Assembly (NCBI GenBank): GCA_017992115.1
Contig: JAGOPG010000004.1
Span: forward strand, 2,871-39,930
Length of the DNA stretch: 37,060 nucleotides
Direction of reading: 5' to 3'
DNA from: Candidatus Shapirobacteria bacterium
Lineage (GTDB): Bacteria; Patescibacteriota; Microgenomatia; UBA12405
Shown here piece after piece: positions 24,274 through 32,835 of the stretch. A model generated the notes under the pieces. That model saw only the letters and a list, made by a program, of their open reading frames with translations. It ran no database searches and was not told the origin of the DNA. Made by a program: the position numbers and the translations under genes. Each line of letters opens with the position of its first letter. The first letter of the stretch is position 1.

Positions 24274-25506
24274 TTAAGTATAAAATTCAGATATTCTAGA
24301 AATTAAGGATTTATGATCAATTATTTGACTTTCATTTTTAGATCTTAATTTATACTCAATTCCTCCCTTATTTTGACTTCTCTTACTAATAATAAGACAA
24401 ATAGGAATACCTATTAAATCAGCATCGGCAAATTTAGCACCGGCGGTAACATTGTCCCTATCATCAAATAAAACATCAATATTTTCGGACAACAGTTTTT
24501 GATATAAATCTTCACCAAGACCATCAAGACCAATTAGGTGGACCTGATAGGGAGTAACAGATTTTGGCCATATAATTCCCTTTTTGTCGTAAAAGTTTTC
24601 TACAATAGCCCCCATGGTACGAGAAGGACCTAAACCATAACAGCCCATCTGGACAATCTTTTTTTTGCCATCAGAATCAACAAAAGTAAAATCAAAAGCT
24701 TTGCTAAATTTAGTTTTTAGCTTAAAAATATTACCAACTTCAATACCCTTAATTTCTTTTAAGTCTGGATTACCGCATTCAGGACAAATTCTTTGAGTAT
24801 CGATAATCTCTTTATTTACGGCAACTTGACATTTTTCACATAAGTAGATGGTATCTTCTCCCTGAGGAGTAATAGCTTGAAATTCGTGAGAAAACTGGCT
24901 AAAACTTCCACCTGAAGCATAGGTTAAAATAGTATTTTCACCTAACCCCAAGCGTTGATATATTTTAAAATATGCTTTTTTTACTTGTTCATAATAATTG
25001 TCTAAATCAGCCTCGTCTCGATGGAAAGAATATAAGTCTTTCATGCTAAATTCCCTGCCTCGAAGCAAGCCTGATTTCGCTCGAGGTTCATTCCTAAATT
25101 TTGTTTGAATTTGAAAAAGGGCAAAGGGTAAATCACGATAAGAAAAGGTGTATTTTTTTGCCAAAGGAGTTACTACTTCTTCGTGAGTCGGATTTAAAAC
25201 CAAGTCGGCATTCCCAGAACCCTTTAGTTTAAAAAGAATATCTAAAGTATTGCGACCGCTAATTTGCCAATTTTCAAGCTGGGATAAAACCGGCATAAAG
25301 ATTTCTTGCCCACCAACGGCTGTGATTTCTTCCCGAATAATGTTTTGAATTTTGGTAAGGACCCTAAAACCTAAAGGCAGATAAGTATAAATGCCAGAGA
25401 GTTGCTTGGAAATAAAACCAGCTTGAGTAAGTAATTTGGCATTGATGCTATCAGCGTCAGATGGAATGTTTTTACTTGTTTTGCCAAATAGTTGGGAATA
25501 TCTCAT
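24274..25506 (-). CDS. proS: Prolyl-tRNA synthetase without the INS editing domain
   Basis: 410 residues; typical bacterial-type ProRS has ~570. Class II signatures are intact: FISKQLSGIYTYLPLGFRVL (motif 1 region), TKFRNEPRAKSGLLRGREFSMKDLYSFH (motif 2) and MGCYGLGPSRTMGAI (motif 3). The anticodon-binding domain is present (PYQVHLIGL, VLFDDRDNVTAGAKFADADLIGIP). The ~180-residue INS domain that hydrolyses Ala-tRNAPro is absent. In its place lies a short segment with CEKC and CPEC, which looks like a zinc ribbon. The start overlaps a TATAAT at the end of the RNase J gene. No separate YbaK/ProX-type editing protein is seen in the window. Confidence 0.94.
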   Translation of the reverse strand: MRYSQLFGKTSKNIPSDADSINAKLLTQAGFISKQLSGIYTYLPLGFRVLTKIQNIIREEITAVGGQEIFMPVLSQLENWQISGRNTLDILFKLKGSGNADLVLNPTHEEVVTPLAKKYTFSYRDLPFALFQIQTKFRNEPRAKSGLLRGREFSMKDLYSFHRDEADLDNYYEQVKKAYFKIYQRLGLGENTILTYASGGSFSQFSHEFQAITPQGEDTIYLCEKCQVAVNKEIIDTQRICPECGNPDLKEIKGIEVGNIFKLKTKFSKAFDFTFVDSDGKKKIVQMGCYGLGPSRTMGAIVENFYDKKGIIWPKSVTPYQVHLIGLDGLGEDLYQKLLSENIDVLFDDRDNVTAGAKFADADLIGIPICLIISKRSQNKGGIEYKLRSKNESQIIDHKSLISRISEFYT

Positions 25507-25511
25507 GTCAG

Positions 25512-25517
25512 ATTATA
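25512..25517 (-). promoter_or_regulatory. -10 box 5 nt before proS
   Basis: Perfect TATAAT on the minus strand overlapping the RNase J stop codon, with a 5-nt gap to the ATG at 25506. A GAGG lies 13 nt upstream of the ATG, too far for a usual Shine-Dalgarno. Confidence 0.48.
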
Positions 25518-27264
25518 CCTCAATTACCAAAGGTAGAACCATTGGTTGGCGACCGGTTTTTTGCTTAATTATCTCTTCTAAATGTGCTTGGAGCTGAGTG
25601 CGGATATATTCAAAATTAGCCGGTTTACTGGTAAATTGACTAAATTTTTTGGTTACTTCGTCTTTTAGAAAATTAATTAAATCAGTATTTTCTTTCATAA
25701 AAACAAAACCTCGAGAGAGGATAACGGGTTCTTTATACATGGTGCCAGTAGCCTTGTTGACCATAACAACAACACTAAACATACCGTCTTCGGCTAAAGT
25801 TTTACGATCACGTAAAACTGTGGCACCAACATCACCTACGCCCAGTCCATCGATAAGAACCTTGTGGAGGGGAATGTGAAAATTAGTATCAACCTTGCCA
25901 TTGGCATAAAAGGTAATGGCGGAATCAAAATCAGGGGTTATGAACTGATCATCGGTAAAACCCATAGTTTTAGCCATGGAAAAATATTTTTTGATATGCC
26001 GATAATTTCCGCCAATAGGTAAAAGATAGCGCGGAGTTAATAGACTAATTAAGAGAGCGTGTTCTTTTTGATAACCGTGACCAGATACATGAAGCTCTCC
26101 CTTTTCACCAAAGGAAACCTCAACAGCCATCTTGGAAAGAATGTCGATCATTTCATAAATATTCCCAGTAGTACCGGGAATATAATCAGGGGAAGAAAAA
26201 ATCACCTTGTCTCCAGCTTTTATTTTAATTTTGTGCTTACCCATAACCATTTTACTAAGGGCTGAATCAGGTTGACCGGCAAAGCCGGCAACTAAAAACA
26301 TAAGTTTGTTGTCGGCAAAATTTTTGACTCGATCAACATCAACCATATCCGCATCTGTTAACTTGATGTAACCTAATTCTTTGGCAATTTTAATCGCTTT
26401 ATCTACTGAATAACCAACAACACATATTTTACGGCCAGCTGATTTTCCATATTCAATGGCTTGAGACCAACGAATAATGTTACTACTGATGGAGGTGATA
26501 AAAACGCGACCCTCGGCTTCTAGAATTTGCCGACGAAAATTGTCGGCTATGTCTCGTTCTGAAGGAGAATACCCTTCATGGTCAGAACCAAGAGAGTCTG
26601 ACATCAAGGCGACAACTTTTTTATTGCCAACATTGGCAATTTTTTTAAGTTCTGATGGTTTATTGTCTAAAGGAAAGACATCGAATTTAAAGTCGGAACC
26701 GTGATAAAAAACTCCAATAGGAGTTGAGATAGAGAAATGAAATGTATCTGGAATTGAATGAGTAACCCGAATAGGTTCGACAGTAAAAACTCCTTTGCTG
26801 AGAATATCGCCTGGTTGATAAACATGAATAACGCCACGAATATTGTTCTCGGCAAGTCTAGATTCAATAAAAGCGGCAGCTAATTTAGGTGCATAGACGG
26901 GAATCTTATCACCTAGAATTGGAAGAATATAACGGACAGCACCAATATGGTCCTCATGACCGTGAGTAATAAAAATACCCAATATACGGTCTTTTTTATC
27001 TAAAAGATAAGTGGTATCGGGAATTTGTAGGTCGACACCAAAAGTGTCTTCTTCGGGAAAGCCCGCTCCACAATCAACAATTATAATTTGAGATTTAGAA
27101 AAATCCCCCCTCGGAGCAAACTCATATACAAACATGTTTTGAGTTACGTCTCCAAAAGAACCTAAAGAAGAAATGCGAAGAGCATCTTGACTTGTAGAAA
27201 ATGAAAAATCCTTTTGAACAGCTGGATTAAAAGCTGGTTTTTGATATGTTTTTTGTTTAATCAT
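25513..27264 (-). CDS. rnj: Ribonuclease J
   Basis: 583 residues. A metallo-beta-lactamase/beta-CASP fold RNase with 5'-3' exo- and endonuclease activity. Motifs: GGFP-type VDCGAGFPEEDTFGVDL, the zinc-binding ITHGHEDHIGAVRY (~100-112), THSIPDTFHFSI, YHGSDFKFD, SDSLGSDHEGYSPSE, the beta-CASP SSNIIRWSQAIEYG, and HVSGHGYQKEHALLI. The RNase J C-terminal domain (VVMVNKATGTMYKEPVILSRGFVFM) is complete. With PNPase it would form the main mRNA decay machinery visible here. An unusual APRGDFSKSQ stretch near residue 52 lengthens a beta-hairpin. It is separated by 51 bp from the downstream end of the uracil-DNA glycosylase gene. Confidence 0.95.
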   Translation of the reverse strand: MIKQKTYQKPAFNPAVQKDFSFSTSQDALRISSLGSFGDVTQNMFVYEFAPRGDFSKSQIIIVDCGAGFPEEDTFGVDLQIPDTTYLLDKKDRILGIFITHGHEDHIGAVRYILPILGDKIPVYAPKLAAAFIESRLAENNIRGVIHVYQPGDILSKGVFTVEPIRVTHSIPDTFHFSISTPIGVFYHGSDFKFDVFPLDNKPSELKKIANVGNKKVVALMSDSLGSDHEGYSPSERDIADNFRRQILEAEGRVFITSISSNIIRWSQAIEYGKSAGRKICVVGYSVDKAIKIAKELGYIKLTDADMVDVDRVKNFADNKLMFLVAGFAGQPDSALSKMVMGKHKIKIKAGDKVIFSSPDYIPGTTGNIYEMIDILSKMAVEVSFGEKGELHVSGHGYQKEHALLISLLTPRYLLPIGGNYRHIKKYFSMAKTMGFTDDQFITPDFDSAITFYANGKVDTNFHIPLHKVLIDGLGVGDVGATVLRDRKTLAEDGMFSVVVMVNKATGTMYKEPVILSRGFVFMKENTDLINFLKDEVTKKFSQFTSKPANFEYIRTQLQAHLEEIIKQKTGRQPMVLPLVIEV

Positions 27265-27315
27265 AATTTTTAGTTTAATAGTTTAATAGTTGAATAGATA
27301 AAATAGTTAAACTGG

Positions 27316-27891
27316 CTATTTATTTTTTAAGAATTTACCAATAGTTAAAAAATCTTCCTGGAGAGATTTAAGCATAGAACCGTTTCTAAGTCCGGCTGAT
27401 GGGTGGTAAACAGGAATAATGGTTAATGGTAAATCCTGCCAGACTATAGATCTGATTTGCCCACGGTTTCGGCTAATTAATTCATCTGGAAAAAAATAAT
27501 TCATAGCGAAACGGCCCAAAGTGATAACGATTTTCGGTTGAATAATTTTTAACTGAGCTTTTAAATAAGGGACACAGACTTTTATTTCTTCAGGTAAAGG
27601 GTCTCGGTTTCCGGGCGGGTGATGTTTTAAAATGTTACAGATGAAAACGTCGGATCGTGGCACTTCAATCGTACTTAAAAGCTTATTTAGCAGTTTACCA
27701 GAATTACCAACAAAAGGCAAACCCTGAAGGTCTTCTTGTTGACCGGGGGCTTCACCAATAAAGACAATTTTGGCGTGTGGATTGCCATCTCCGGGAACGG
27801 GATTGGTGGCAGTTTTGTAGAGTGGACATTTTTTACATTCCCCAACTAAGTGAGCAATATATTCGAGTTGTTGGGCTTGGTTTAGAGTCAT
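27316..27891 (-). CDS. Family 4 uracil-DNA glycosylase (Fe-S type)
   Basis: 191 residues. Removes uracil from DNA in base-excision repair. Visible motifs: the Fe-S cysteine pair in CKKCPLYKTATNPVPGDG, the active-site GEAPGQQEDLQGLPFVGNSG, further cysteines in FICNILKHHPPGNRDP and VCVPYL, and the second catalytic motif HPSAGLRN. Length and motif order fit the thermostable type 4 family, which carries a [4Fe-4S] cluster. The start codon shares a base with the stop of the upstream small anchored-protein gene (TAATG), so translation is probably coupled. No own Shine-Dalgarno is seen. Confidence 0.92.
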   Translation of the reverse strand: MTLNQAQQLEYIAHLVGECKKCPLYKTATNPVPGDGNPHAKIVFIGEAPGQQEDLQGLPFVGNSGKLLNKLLSTIEVPRSDVFICNILKHHPPGNRDPLPEEIKVCVPYLKAQLKIIQPKIVITLGRFAMNYFFPDELISRNRGQIRSIVWQDLPLTIIPVYHPSAGLRNGSMLKSLQEDFLTIGKFLKNK

Positions 27892-28352
27892 TATAATTTT
27901 TTCAACTGGCCATTTTTATCAACGCATTCCGGAAGCATTGATTTTGGAAAAGAATAAGGTTCGACCAATTCACAGGATACAGTGCCATTACCATCGGCAA
28001 CAATTTTCCATTTATCCCCCTCCTTGATAGCTAAAAACCAACCACCTTCACCAGAAAAAGAGACAGTACCAGAGGCTTGGGTGGAATTAATTTCGCTAAT
28101 AATCGTTTTTACTTCAGCATAGGCTAAATTATATTTAATGGCTAAAGCTTCGGTAATAAGTTCTTTATCGGGTCGTGTCGGAATGGGGGTTATAGTTGGA
28201 GACTGGGTGGTTGGAGCAAGGGTTAGAATTGATGTAGGGTTGGCGCTAATAATAACAGGTTCTTTTTTATTTTGATTGAAATAATAAAAAGTAATTAGAG
28301 CTAAAAAAAGCAATATCAGACCTAAGGCTATTTTTTTCATATGTTTTACCAT
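27891..28352 (-). CDS. Membrane-anchored small protein of unknown function
   Basis: 153 residues from the ATG at 28352; an ATG at 28340 giving MKKIALGL is equally plausible. An N-terminal hydrophobic anchor (~7-24) lacks a lipobox Cys. A Thr/Pro-rich linker (~40-62) follows, then a compact domain with ITEALAIKYNLAYAEVKTII, GWFLAIKEGDKWKIVADGNG and two cysteines (VSCELVEPYSFPKSMLPECVD) that may form a disulfide outside the cell. I recognise this as a CPR-type conserved hypothetical pattern but cannot name a family. It overlaps the Lon-like ATPase stop by 7 bp. Confidence 0.68.
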   Translation of the reverse strand: MVKHMKKIALGLILLFLALITFYYFNQNKKEPVIISANPTSILTLAPTTQSPTITPIPTRPDKELITEALAIKYNLAYAEVKTIISEINSTQASGTVSFSGEGGWFLAIKEGDKWKIVADGNGTVSCELVEPYSFPKSMLPECVDKNGQLKKL

Positions 28353-29401
28353 TGGGGAACAAAATTTTTAATGTTATTTGCGTCAATAATAACTTGCTTT
28401 TGCCCAGAAAGAATCATAGTGGCAGCTTTTCGACAAAGTCCTTCGATATTTCTTTTTAAAGTCCGAACACCAGCATCAAAACCTAGAGGACGAACGATAT
28501 TTGTCCAGACATCGTCGCTAATTTTTATGTCTTGGGGAGTAAGTCCACTCTCCTTTAGAGCCGAAGGCAAGAGATAATCCTTACCAATGACAATTTTTTC
28601 TTCGTCATTGTACGAAGGCATTTGGATCACCTCCAAGCGATCCATGACTGCAGTGGCAATACGATTGGTGTTGTTGCAGGTAGCCACAAAAAAGGCTTCT
28701 GATAAGTCAAAAGGGAAATCGATGTAATGGTCAACAAATCGGGAATTTTGTTCTGGATCCAGAAGCTCGACCAAAACGCCCATAATAGTATTTAGGGAGT
28801 CGTCGGCTACTCTATCGATTTCATCCAAAAGAATTACTGGATTTTTTGTCTGACACTTGGCTAAAGAACGAATGATGATACCCGGTTCAGACTCGCCGTG
28901 TTGACGACTTTGGCCACGGAGATAAAGAGGGTCTCCTAATCCGCCAAAAGGAACACGAACAAGCTCTCGACCCATAACTTGAGCAATGGAAGTGGCCATA
29001 GTAGTTTTTCCTGTACCAACTAAACCGGTGAAAAGTAGAATTGGAGCGCGGAGTTTTTCCCCAGGATTACGGTTTTTTTGTAAAGTTAGAACGGCAATAT
29101 ATTCGATAATTCTTTGTTTGACCTCTTGTAGACCATAATGATGTTTATCCAATTCTTCTTTGGCAAAGCGGACATCTAAAATATCTTGGGATCGTTTATT
29201 CCAAGGAAGAGATGTCACCCAATCAAAATATTTAGCATCAGACTGATAATAATTCCAAAAGGTATTTTCGGAATTGGCGTTGATTTCCAGTTGAGTAAAG
29301 ATGTCATTTAGTTTTTCAACTAAATCTTGAGGCAAATCAGCATTTTTGACTTTATCTCGGAGTAATTCGATAGCCGCAGGGATGGTAAGTTTATTGTCCA
29401 C
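28346..29401 (-). CDS. Lon-type AAA+ ATPase without protease domain
   Basis: 351 residues beginning with GTG. The N-terminal ~75 residues match the Lon neck helices (IPAAIELLRDKVKNADLPQDL), followed by the Lon signature SLPWNKRSQDILD, HHYGLQEVKQRIIEYIAVLTLQ and Walker A GLVGTGKTT (~130, usually GPPGVGKTS). Walker B is VILLDEIDRV (~190), and the sensor-2 region is PLGFDAGVRTLKRNIEGLCRK. It ends just where the S16 protease domain (catalytic Ser-Lys) would begin; neither that domain nor the N-terminal substrate-binding LonN domain is present, and neither appears elsewhere nearby. It is probably an unfoldase/remodeller rather than a protease. It lies 22 bp downstream of pnp, with its own -10-like box. 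Confidence 0.85.
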   Translation of the reverse strand: MDNKLTIPAAIELLRDKVKNADLPQDLVEKLNDIFTQLEINANSENTFWNYYQSDAKYFDWVTSLPWNKRSQDILDVRFAKEELDKHHYGLQEVKQRIIEYIAVLTLQKNRNPGEKLRAPILLFTGLVGTGKTTMATSIAQVMGRELVRVPFGGLGDPLYLRGQSRQHGESEPGIIIRSLAKCQTKNPVILLDEIDRVADDSLNTIMGVLVELLDPEQNSRFVDHYIDFPFDLSEAFFVATCNNTNRIATAVMDRLEVIQMPSYNDEEKIVIGKDYLLPSALKESGLTPQDIKISDDVWTNIVRPLGFDAGVRTLKRNIEGLCRKAATMILSGQKQVIIDANNIKNFVPQW

Positions 29402-29407
29402 AAGAAA

Positions 29408-29413
29408 AGTATA
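29408..29413 (-). promoter_or_regulatory. -10-like box 6 nt before the Lon-like ATPase gene
   Basis: TATACT on the minus strand, 6-nt gap to the GTG start at 29401, in the short gap after pnp. No Shine-Dalgarno. Confidence 0.42.
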
Positions 29414-29422
29414 CAGGAAAAA

Positions 29423-31660
29423 TTATTTCTTCTTAAAGCTAGTGTGGTTAGTACCTGGGGAGAAGTTTTTAAACTCACGTCGAGGAGCTTCGAAACGAGG
29501 ACGACCCGCCGACGCATAGCTTTGGCGAGGTGAACCCGTCGATGTTCTTTCGGAGCTTTGGCGTGGGACACCCGGATGGGTTGCTTTGAATTCCGGAGAA
29601 CTAAGTTTAATCTGATGATTATCGTTAAAACCTGATATTTTGACTTTGAGTTTATCGCCTATTTTGATAATAGAAGCGGGATCTGAAAGAAATCCCCCAC
29701 TCATTTCGGAAACGTGAAGAAGGGCTTCACGACCGGGGAGAAATTCAACAAAGGCGCCATAGGCCTCAACTCTAGTGACAATACCATCGTATTCCTCGCC
29801 GATTTGGACCTCTTTAATCATCGATTCAATTTCATAAGCAGCAGCTTCAATTTTACCCCTATCCAGGGAAGAAATAGAACAACGACCGTCATCGTCGATA
29901 TCGATTTCAACACCATATTTTTCCATCAAAGCCTTGATAGTTTTACCACCCGAGCCGATAACTTCACCAATCTTGTCTTCGGGTAAGCTGACCATTTTAA
30001 TCTTGGGAGCATAGGGAGAAAGTTCTTTTCTGGCCTCTGGCAAGACGGACTCAATTTTGTCTAAAATTTGAAGACGAGCTTTAGTAGAAGCTATAAAAGT
30101 GTCCCGAATCATATCCATGGAAAGACCCATTCTTTTTATGTCTAACTGTATAGCGGTAATGCCATTACGAGTACCAGTAATTTTGAAATCCATATCGCCA
30201 CAGTGATCTTCAATACCAGCAATATCAGTCAAAAGTAAATACTTACTTCCGTCGGAAATCATACCTATGGATATACCAGCCACCTTATCTTTAATAGGAA
30301 CGCCAGCATCCATTAATGAAAGGGTTGAACCACAGGTAGAAGCCATTGAGGAGGAACCATTTTGGGACAAAACTTCAGAAGTTAAAGTGATGGTGTAAGG
30401 AAATTCATCAATTGAAGGAATAACCGGAATTAGGGCTTTTTCTGCCAAGGCACCATGGCCAACTTCCCGGCGTCCAGGACGTCCAAAACGACCAGTTTGG
30501 CCGGTGGAAAAAGGAGCGGCAGAGTAATAATGGATATAGCGTTTGGTAATTTCGCCATTACTATCCTGGAGATATTGTTGTTCAGAGAGAGAGCCTAAAG
30601 TAGTCACCGTTAATGCTTGGGTTAAACCTCTTTCAAAAAGGGCGGAACCGTGGGTACAAGGGAGAACTCCGGCTTCAATATTGATAGGCCTGATTTCATC
30701 AAAAGCCCTGTTATCATAACGCTTCCCTTTTAAAGTGGCTTCCCTTAGATATTTACGAACTAAAATATCGACAGCTTCCATAAGAAAATTAATTTCGACT
30801 TCTTCAGCTTTTATTTTAGCTTCATAATGATCTTTCACTTTTTCTTTGATAGCTATTTCCGAGGCCATATGGGTACCATCACGGCCTTCAGTAACAAATT
30901 TTTCTAAGTCTGATTTGATAAATGTTTCGACTTCATCAACCAAAGATTGGGGAGGAGCAAGGGGCTCATATTCTATTTTTTTCTTGCTATATTTTTTGGC
31001 AAATTCTATTAATCTGGCGTTGATGTCATTGCCAGTGTTAAAACCAATTTCCATGGCTTGAAGGATGGTGCCATTGTCAACAATATCGGCATCAGCTTCA
31101 ATCATATTAATCCCCTCTTTATCTTTGCAGACTAAAAGATCGAGAGATGATTTAAGTTGTCGAGAAATAGTGGGGAAAAGAGTAATATTTTTATCTTCCA
31201 AACCAAGACGAACAATAGATACAGGACCATTAAAAGGAACATCAGAAATCATTAAAGCAGCAGAAACAGCGGTAAAAGCGGGAATAACAACATCATGATC
31301 TTTATCATTGCTAAGAACTGTAACAACTACCTGGACTTCATATTTGAAATCAGAGGGAAAAAGAGGTCGAATAGAACGGTCAATTATACGGCCAAAAAGA
31401 ATTGCAGTATCGGAAGGACCACCTTCGCGTTTAATCCATTTACCGCCTTTGATGAGGCCTCCAGCATAGAGCTTGTCGACAAATTCTACAGAAAGAGGAA
31501 AATAATCTTTACTTTTATCGATAGCCCCTAAAACTACAGTAGCCAGTACTACGGTTTTTCCCATTTGGGCTAAAACAGATGCATTGGCTTGTGGAGCTAA
31601 TTGGCCAGTGGTAAGAGTAATTTTTTGGTCGCCAAAAGCGATATCGAAGGTATTTTTCAT
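29423..31660 (-). CDS. pnp: Polyribonucleotide nucleotidyltransferase (PNPase)
   Basis: 745 residues with the full domain order: two RNase PH-like cores separated by an all-helical linker, a KH domain (~565-605; IGEVIGSGGKTIKALMEKYGVEIDID) and an S1 domain (~618-685; EYDGIVTRVEAYGAFVEFLPGREALLHVSE). The second core contains the conserved FSTGQTGRFGRPGRREVGHGALAEKAL. 3'-5' phosphorolytic RNA degradation. The tail after ~690 is Arg/Ser/Gly-rich (QSSERTSTGSPRQSYASAGRP) and probably disordered. It follows rpsO by 5 bp, the classic rpsO-pnp arrangement. There is no Shine-Dalgarno, so coupling to rpsO translation is likely. Confidence 0.97.
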   Translation of the reverse strand: MKNTFDIAFGDQKITLTTGQLAPQANASVLAQMGKTVVLATVVLGAIDKSKDYFPLSVEFVDKLYAGGLIKGGKWIKREGGPSDTAILFGRIIDRSIRPLFPSDFKYEVQVVVTVLSNDKDHDVVIPAFTAVSAALMISDVPFNGPVSIVRLGLEDKNITLFPTISRQLKSSLDLLVCKDKEGINMIEADADIVDNGTILQAMEIGFNTGNDINARLIEFAKKYSKKKIEYEPLAPPQSLVDEVETFIKSDLEKFVTEGRDGTHMASEIAIKEKVKDHYEAKIKAEEVEINFLMEAVDILVRKYLREATLKGKRYDNRAFDEIRPINIEAGVLPCTHGSALFERGLTQALTVTTLGSLSEQQYLQDSNGEITKRYIHYYSAAPFSTGQTGRFGRPGRREVGHGALAEKALIPVIPSIDEFPYTITLTSEVLSQNGSSSMASTCGSTLSLMDAGVPIKDKVAGISIGMISDGSKYLLLTDIAGIEDHCGDMDFKITGTRNGITAIQLDIKRMGLSMDMIRDTFIASTKARLQILDKIESVLPEARKELSPYAPKIKMVSLPEDKIGEVIGSGGKTIKALMEKYGVEIDIDDDGRCSISSLDRGKIEAAAYEIESMIKEVQIGEEYDGIVTRVEAYGAFVEFLPGREALLHVSEMSGGFLSDPASIIKIGDKLKVKISGFNDNHQIKLSSPEFKATHPGVPRQSSERTSTGSPRQSYASAGRPRFEAPRREFKNFSPGTNHTSFKKK

Positions 31661-31665
31661 GAATC

Positions 31666-31935
31666 TTATTTTTTCAAGTTGAGGCTCTTGATAATTTTTG
31701 TATAACGTTCCTCGTTGTGGATAGACAAGTATCGAAGTAAACGACGACGTTTAGCAATCTTACTTAAAAGACCTCTCTTAGCTGGAGAATCGTGCTTGTT
31801 TTCACCTAAATGTCCCTGGAGTTTTTCAATTTCCTTGGAAAGGATAGCAATTTGGATCTCGGGAGAACCAGTATCACCCTTTGCTTGGGAATACTTTTCA
31901 ATAATATCTTTTTTTTCTTCAGTGGTTAATGCCAT
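31666..31935 (-). CDS. rpsO: 30S ribosomal protein S15
   Basis: 89 residues, exactly the usual length. Motifs: TGSPEIQIAILSKEIEKLQGHL, HDSPAKRGLLSKIAKRRRLLRYL and YTKIIKSLNL. It binds the central domain of 16S rRNA and bridge B4. A ~65-nt leader with a hairpin precedes it, and an extended -10 lies further upstream. In several bacteria S15 represses its own mRNA by binding leader RNA; the hairpin here is a candidate site but its mechanism cannot be judged from sequence. The Lys/Arg-rich core is intact. Confidence 0.97.
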   Translation of the reverse strand: MALTTEEKKDIIEKYSQAKGDTGSPEIQIAILSKEIEKLQGHLGENKHDSPAKRGLLSKIAKRRRLLRYLSIHNEERYTKIIKSLNLKK

Positions 31936-31968
31936 GAATATAAACGCTAAGATTGGTAAAAAATAATA

Positions 31969-31988
31969 TTTCAGAATGACAACTGAAA
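31969..31988 (-). promoter_or_regulatory. Hairpin in the rpsO leader
   Basis: TTTCAG (31983-31988 on minus reading) and CTGAAA form a 6-bp stem with an 8-nt TTGTCATT loop, ~35 nt upstream of the rpsO start. A candidate S15 autoregulatory element; not followed by an immediate long U-tract. Confidence 0.35.
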
Positions 31989-32009
31989 AACCAAACTTAG
32001 TGCAGGGTC

Positions 32010-32018
32010 ATTATAACA
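32010..32018 (-). promoter_or_regulatory. Extended -10 promoter of rpsO-pnp
   Basis: TGT followed by a perfect TATAAT (32010-32015) on the minus strand, just after the stop of the DHH-like gene. It gives a ~65-70-nt rpsO leader. No -35 match. Confidence 0.55.
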
Positions 32019-32031
32019 TAATGAAAAAAAT

Positions 32032-32829
32032 TTAAGCGGTAGGTGTGAGGTTTGGTTGGCTAGATCCAGGAATTAAGTTGCCCGATTTTTCAAGATTTTC
32101 AATAGGAGGTGTTTCTTGATTTTGAGCCATAAATTCACTTTGGGTGGCTCGAAGACAAATAGAACCAGCCTCAAAAGTTTCAGGAGATACATTAATACTA
32201 AAGGATTGAGTAGCGACCCGAAGAGCAATGAGAAGATCCTTGCCAGAATCAGCATCCAAAGTAAGACCCAGCATGGGGATTAAGAAAGTGAAAATTTCTG
32301 AAAAAGGAGCATCGGGGTCAAAAACAGTAGCTTTGGCCCAAGGTTTTTGAGCTTGAACTGGAGTGATTAAGACCCAATTACCATTGTTAACCATTTCAGC
32401 TTTGTCGCCTAGGGCGGATTCATCACCTAAAATAAAGGACAAATCGGCAACACCAGCACTATTGTTAATCTGGATTTGATTAGTTTCAACTTTGTTGGCA
32501 CCAGCTTTGATTTTGACAACCAAATTGAGACGACCACCATCATCGTTGTAGGAAACGGATTCAATCTGGGAAACTGGATAATCAAGAGAAACAATTAAGT
32601 CTGAATTGCTGTAATTATCACTTAAAAGTTCAAGACCACTTAATTTAGAGTAATTTTGGTCAGGTTTTTGAGGACAAAACACTTGTACCTGTTTACCAGC
32701 TTTTTTCAGAGATACAGCCAAAGCTAGAGCAGAACCCAAGCTGTCCACGGATAAGGTGGGCACAGCAATCAAAATAGATCTGGCACTGTCTACTAAGCTT
32801 TTGATTTCATTAACATTATAGTTTTTCAT
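32032..32829 (-). CDS. DHH/NrnA-like protein with degenerate active-site motif
   Basis: 265 residues. The N-terminus (SARSILIAVPTLSVDSLGSALALAVSLKKAGKQVQVFCP) follows the layout of DHH phosphoesterases such as NrnA (HxNPDGDALGSxLAL), but the His and first Asp of motif I are replaced and only one Asp (VDS) remains. The DHH and GGGH motifs are not recognisable downstream either. Its place after infB is where rbfA and nrnA/DHH genes often sit, which supports descent from that family. Most likely catalytically inactive or repurposed. The tail is Pro/Asn-rich. It starts 14 bp after infB with a TATATT box 6 nt before the ATG. Confidence 0.62.
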   Translation of the reverse strand: MKNYNVNEIKSLVDSARSILIAVPTLSVDSLGSALALAVSLKKAGKQVQVFCPQKPDQNYSKLSGLELLSDNYSNSDLIVSLDYPVSQIESVSYNDDGGRLNLVVKIKAGANKVETNQIQINNSAGVADLSFILGDESALGDKAEMVNNGNWVLITPVQAQKPWAKATVFDPDAPFSEIFTFLIPMLGLTLDADSGKDLLIALRVATQSFSINVSPETFEAGSICLRATQSEFMAQNQETPPIENLEKSGNLIPGSSQPNLTPTA

Positions 32830-32835
32830 AGGTAT

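Noticed and set aside
27095-27130. Poly-C/G run in the RNase J gene as a third palindromic insertion
   Set aside because: Only a half-site (TCCCCCCTC) is present, without a matching arm; the APRGDFSKSQ loop could be natural variation.
27886-27900. TATAAT-like text at the uracil-DNA glycosylase start
   Set aside because: The match overlaps the start codon itself (TTATAATG), so it cannot act as a -10 for that ATG; coupling to the upstream gene is simpler.
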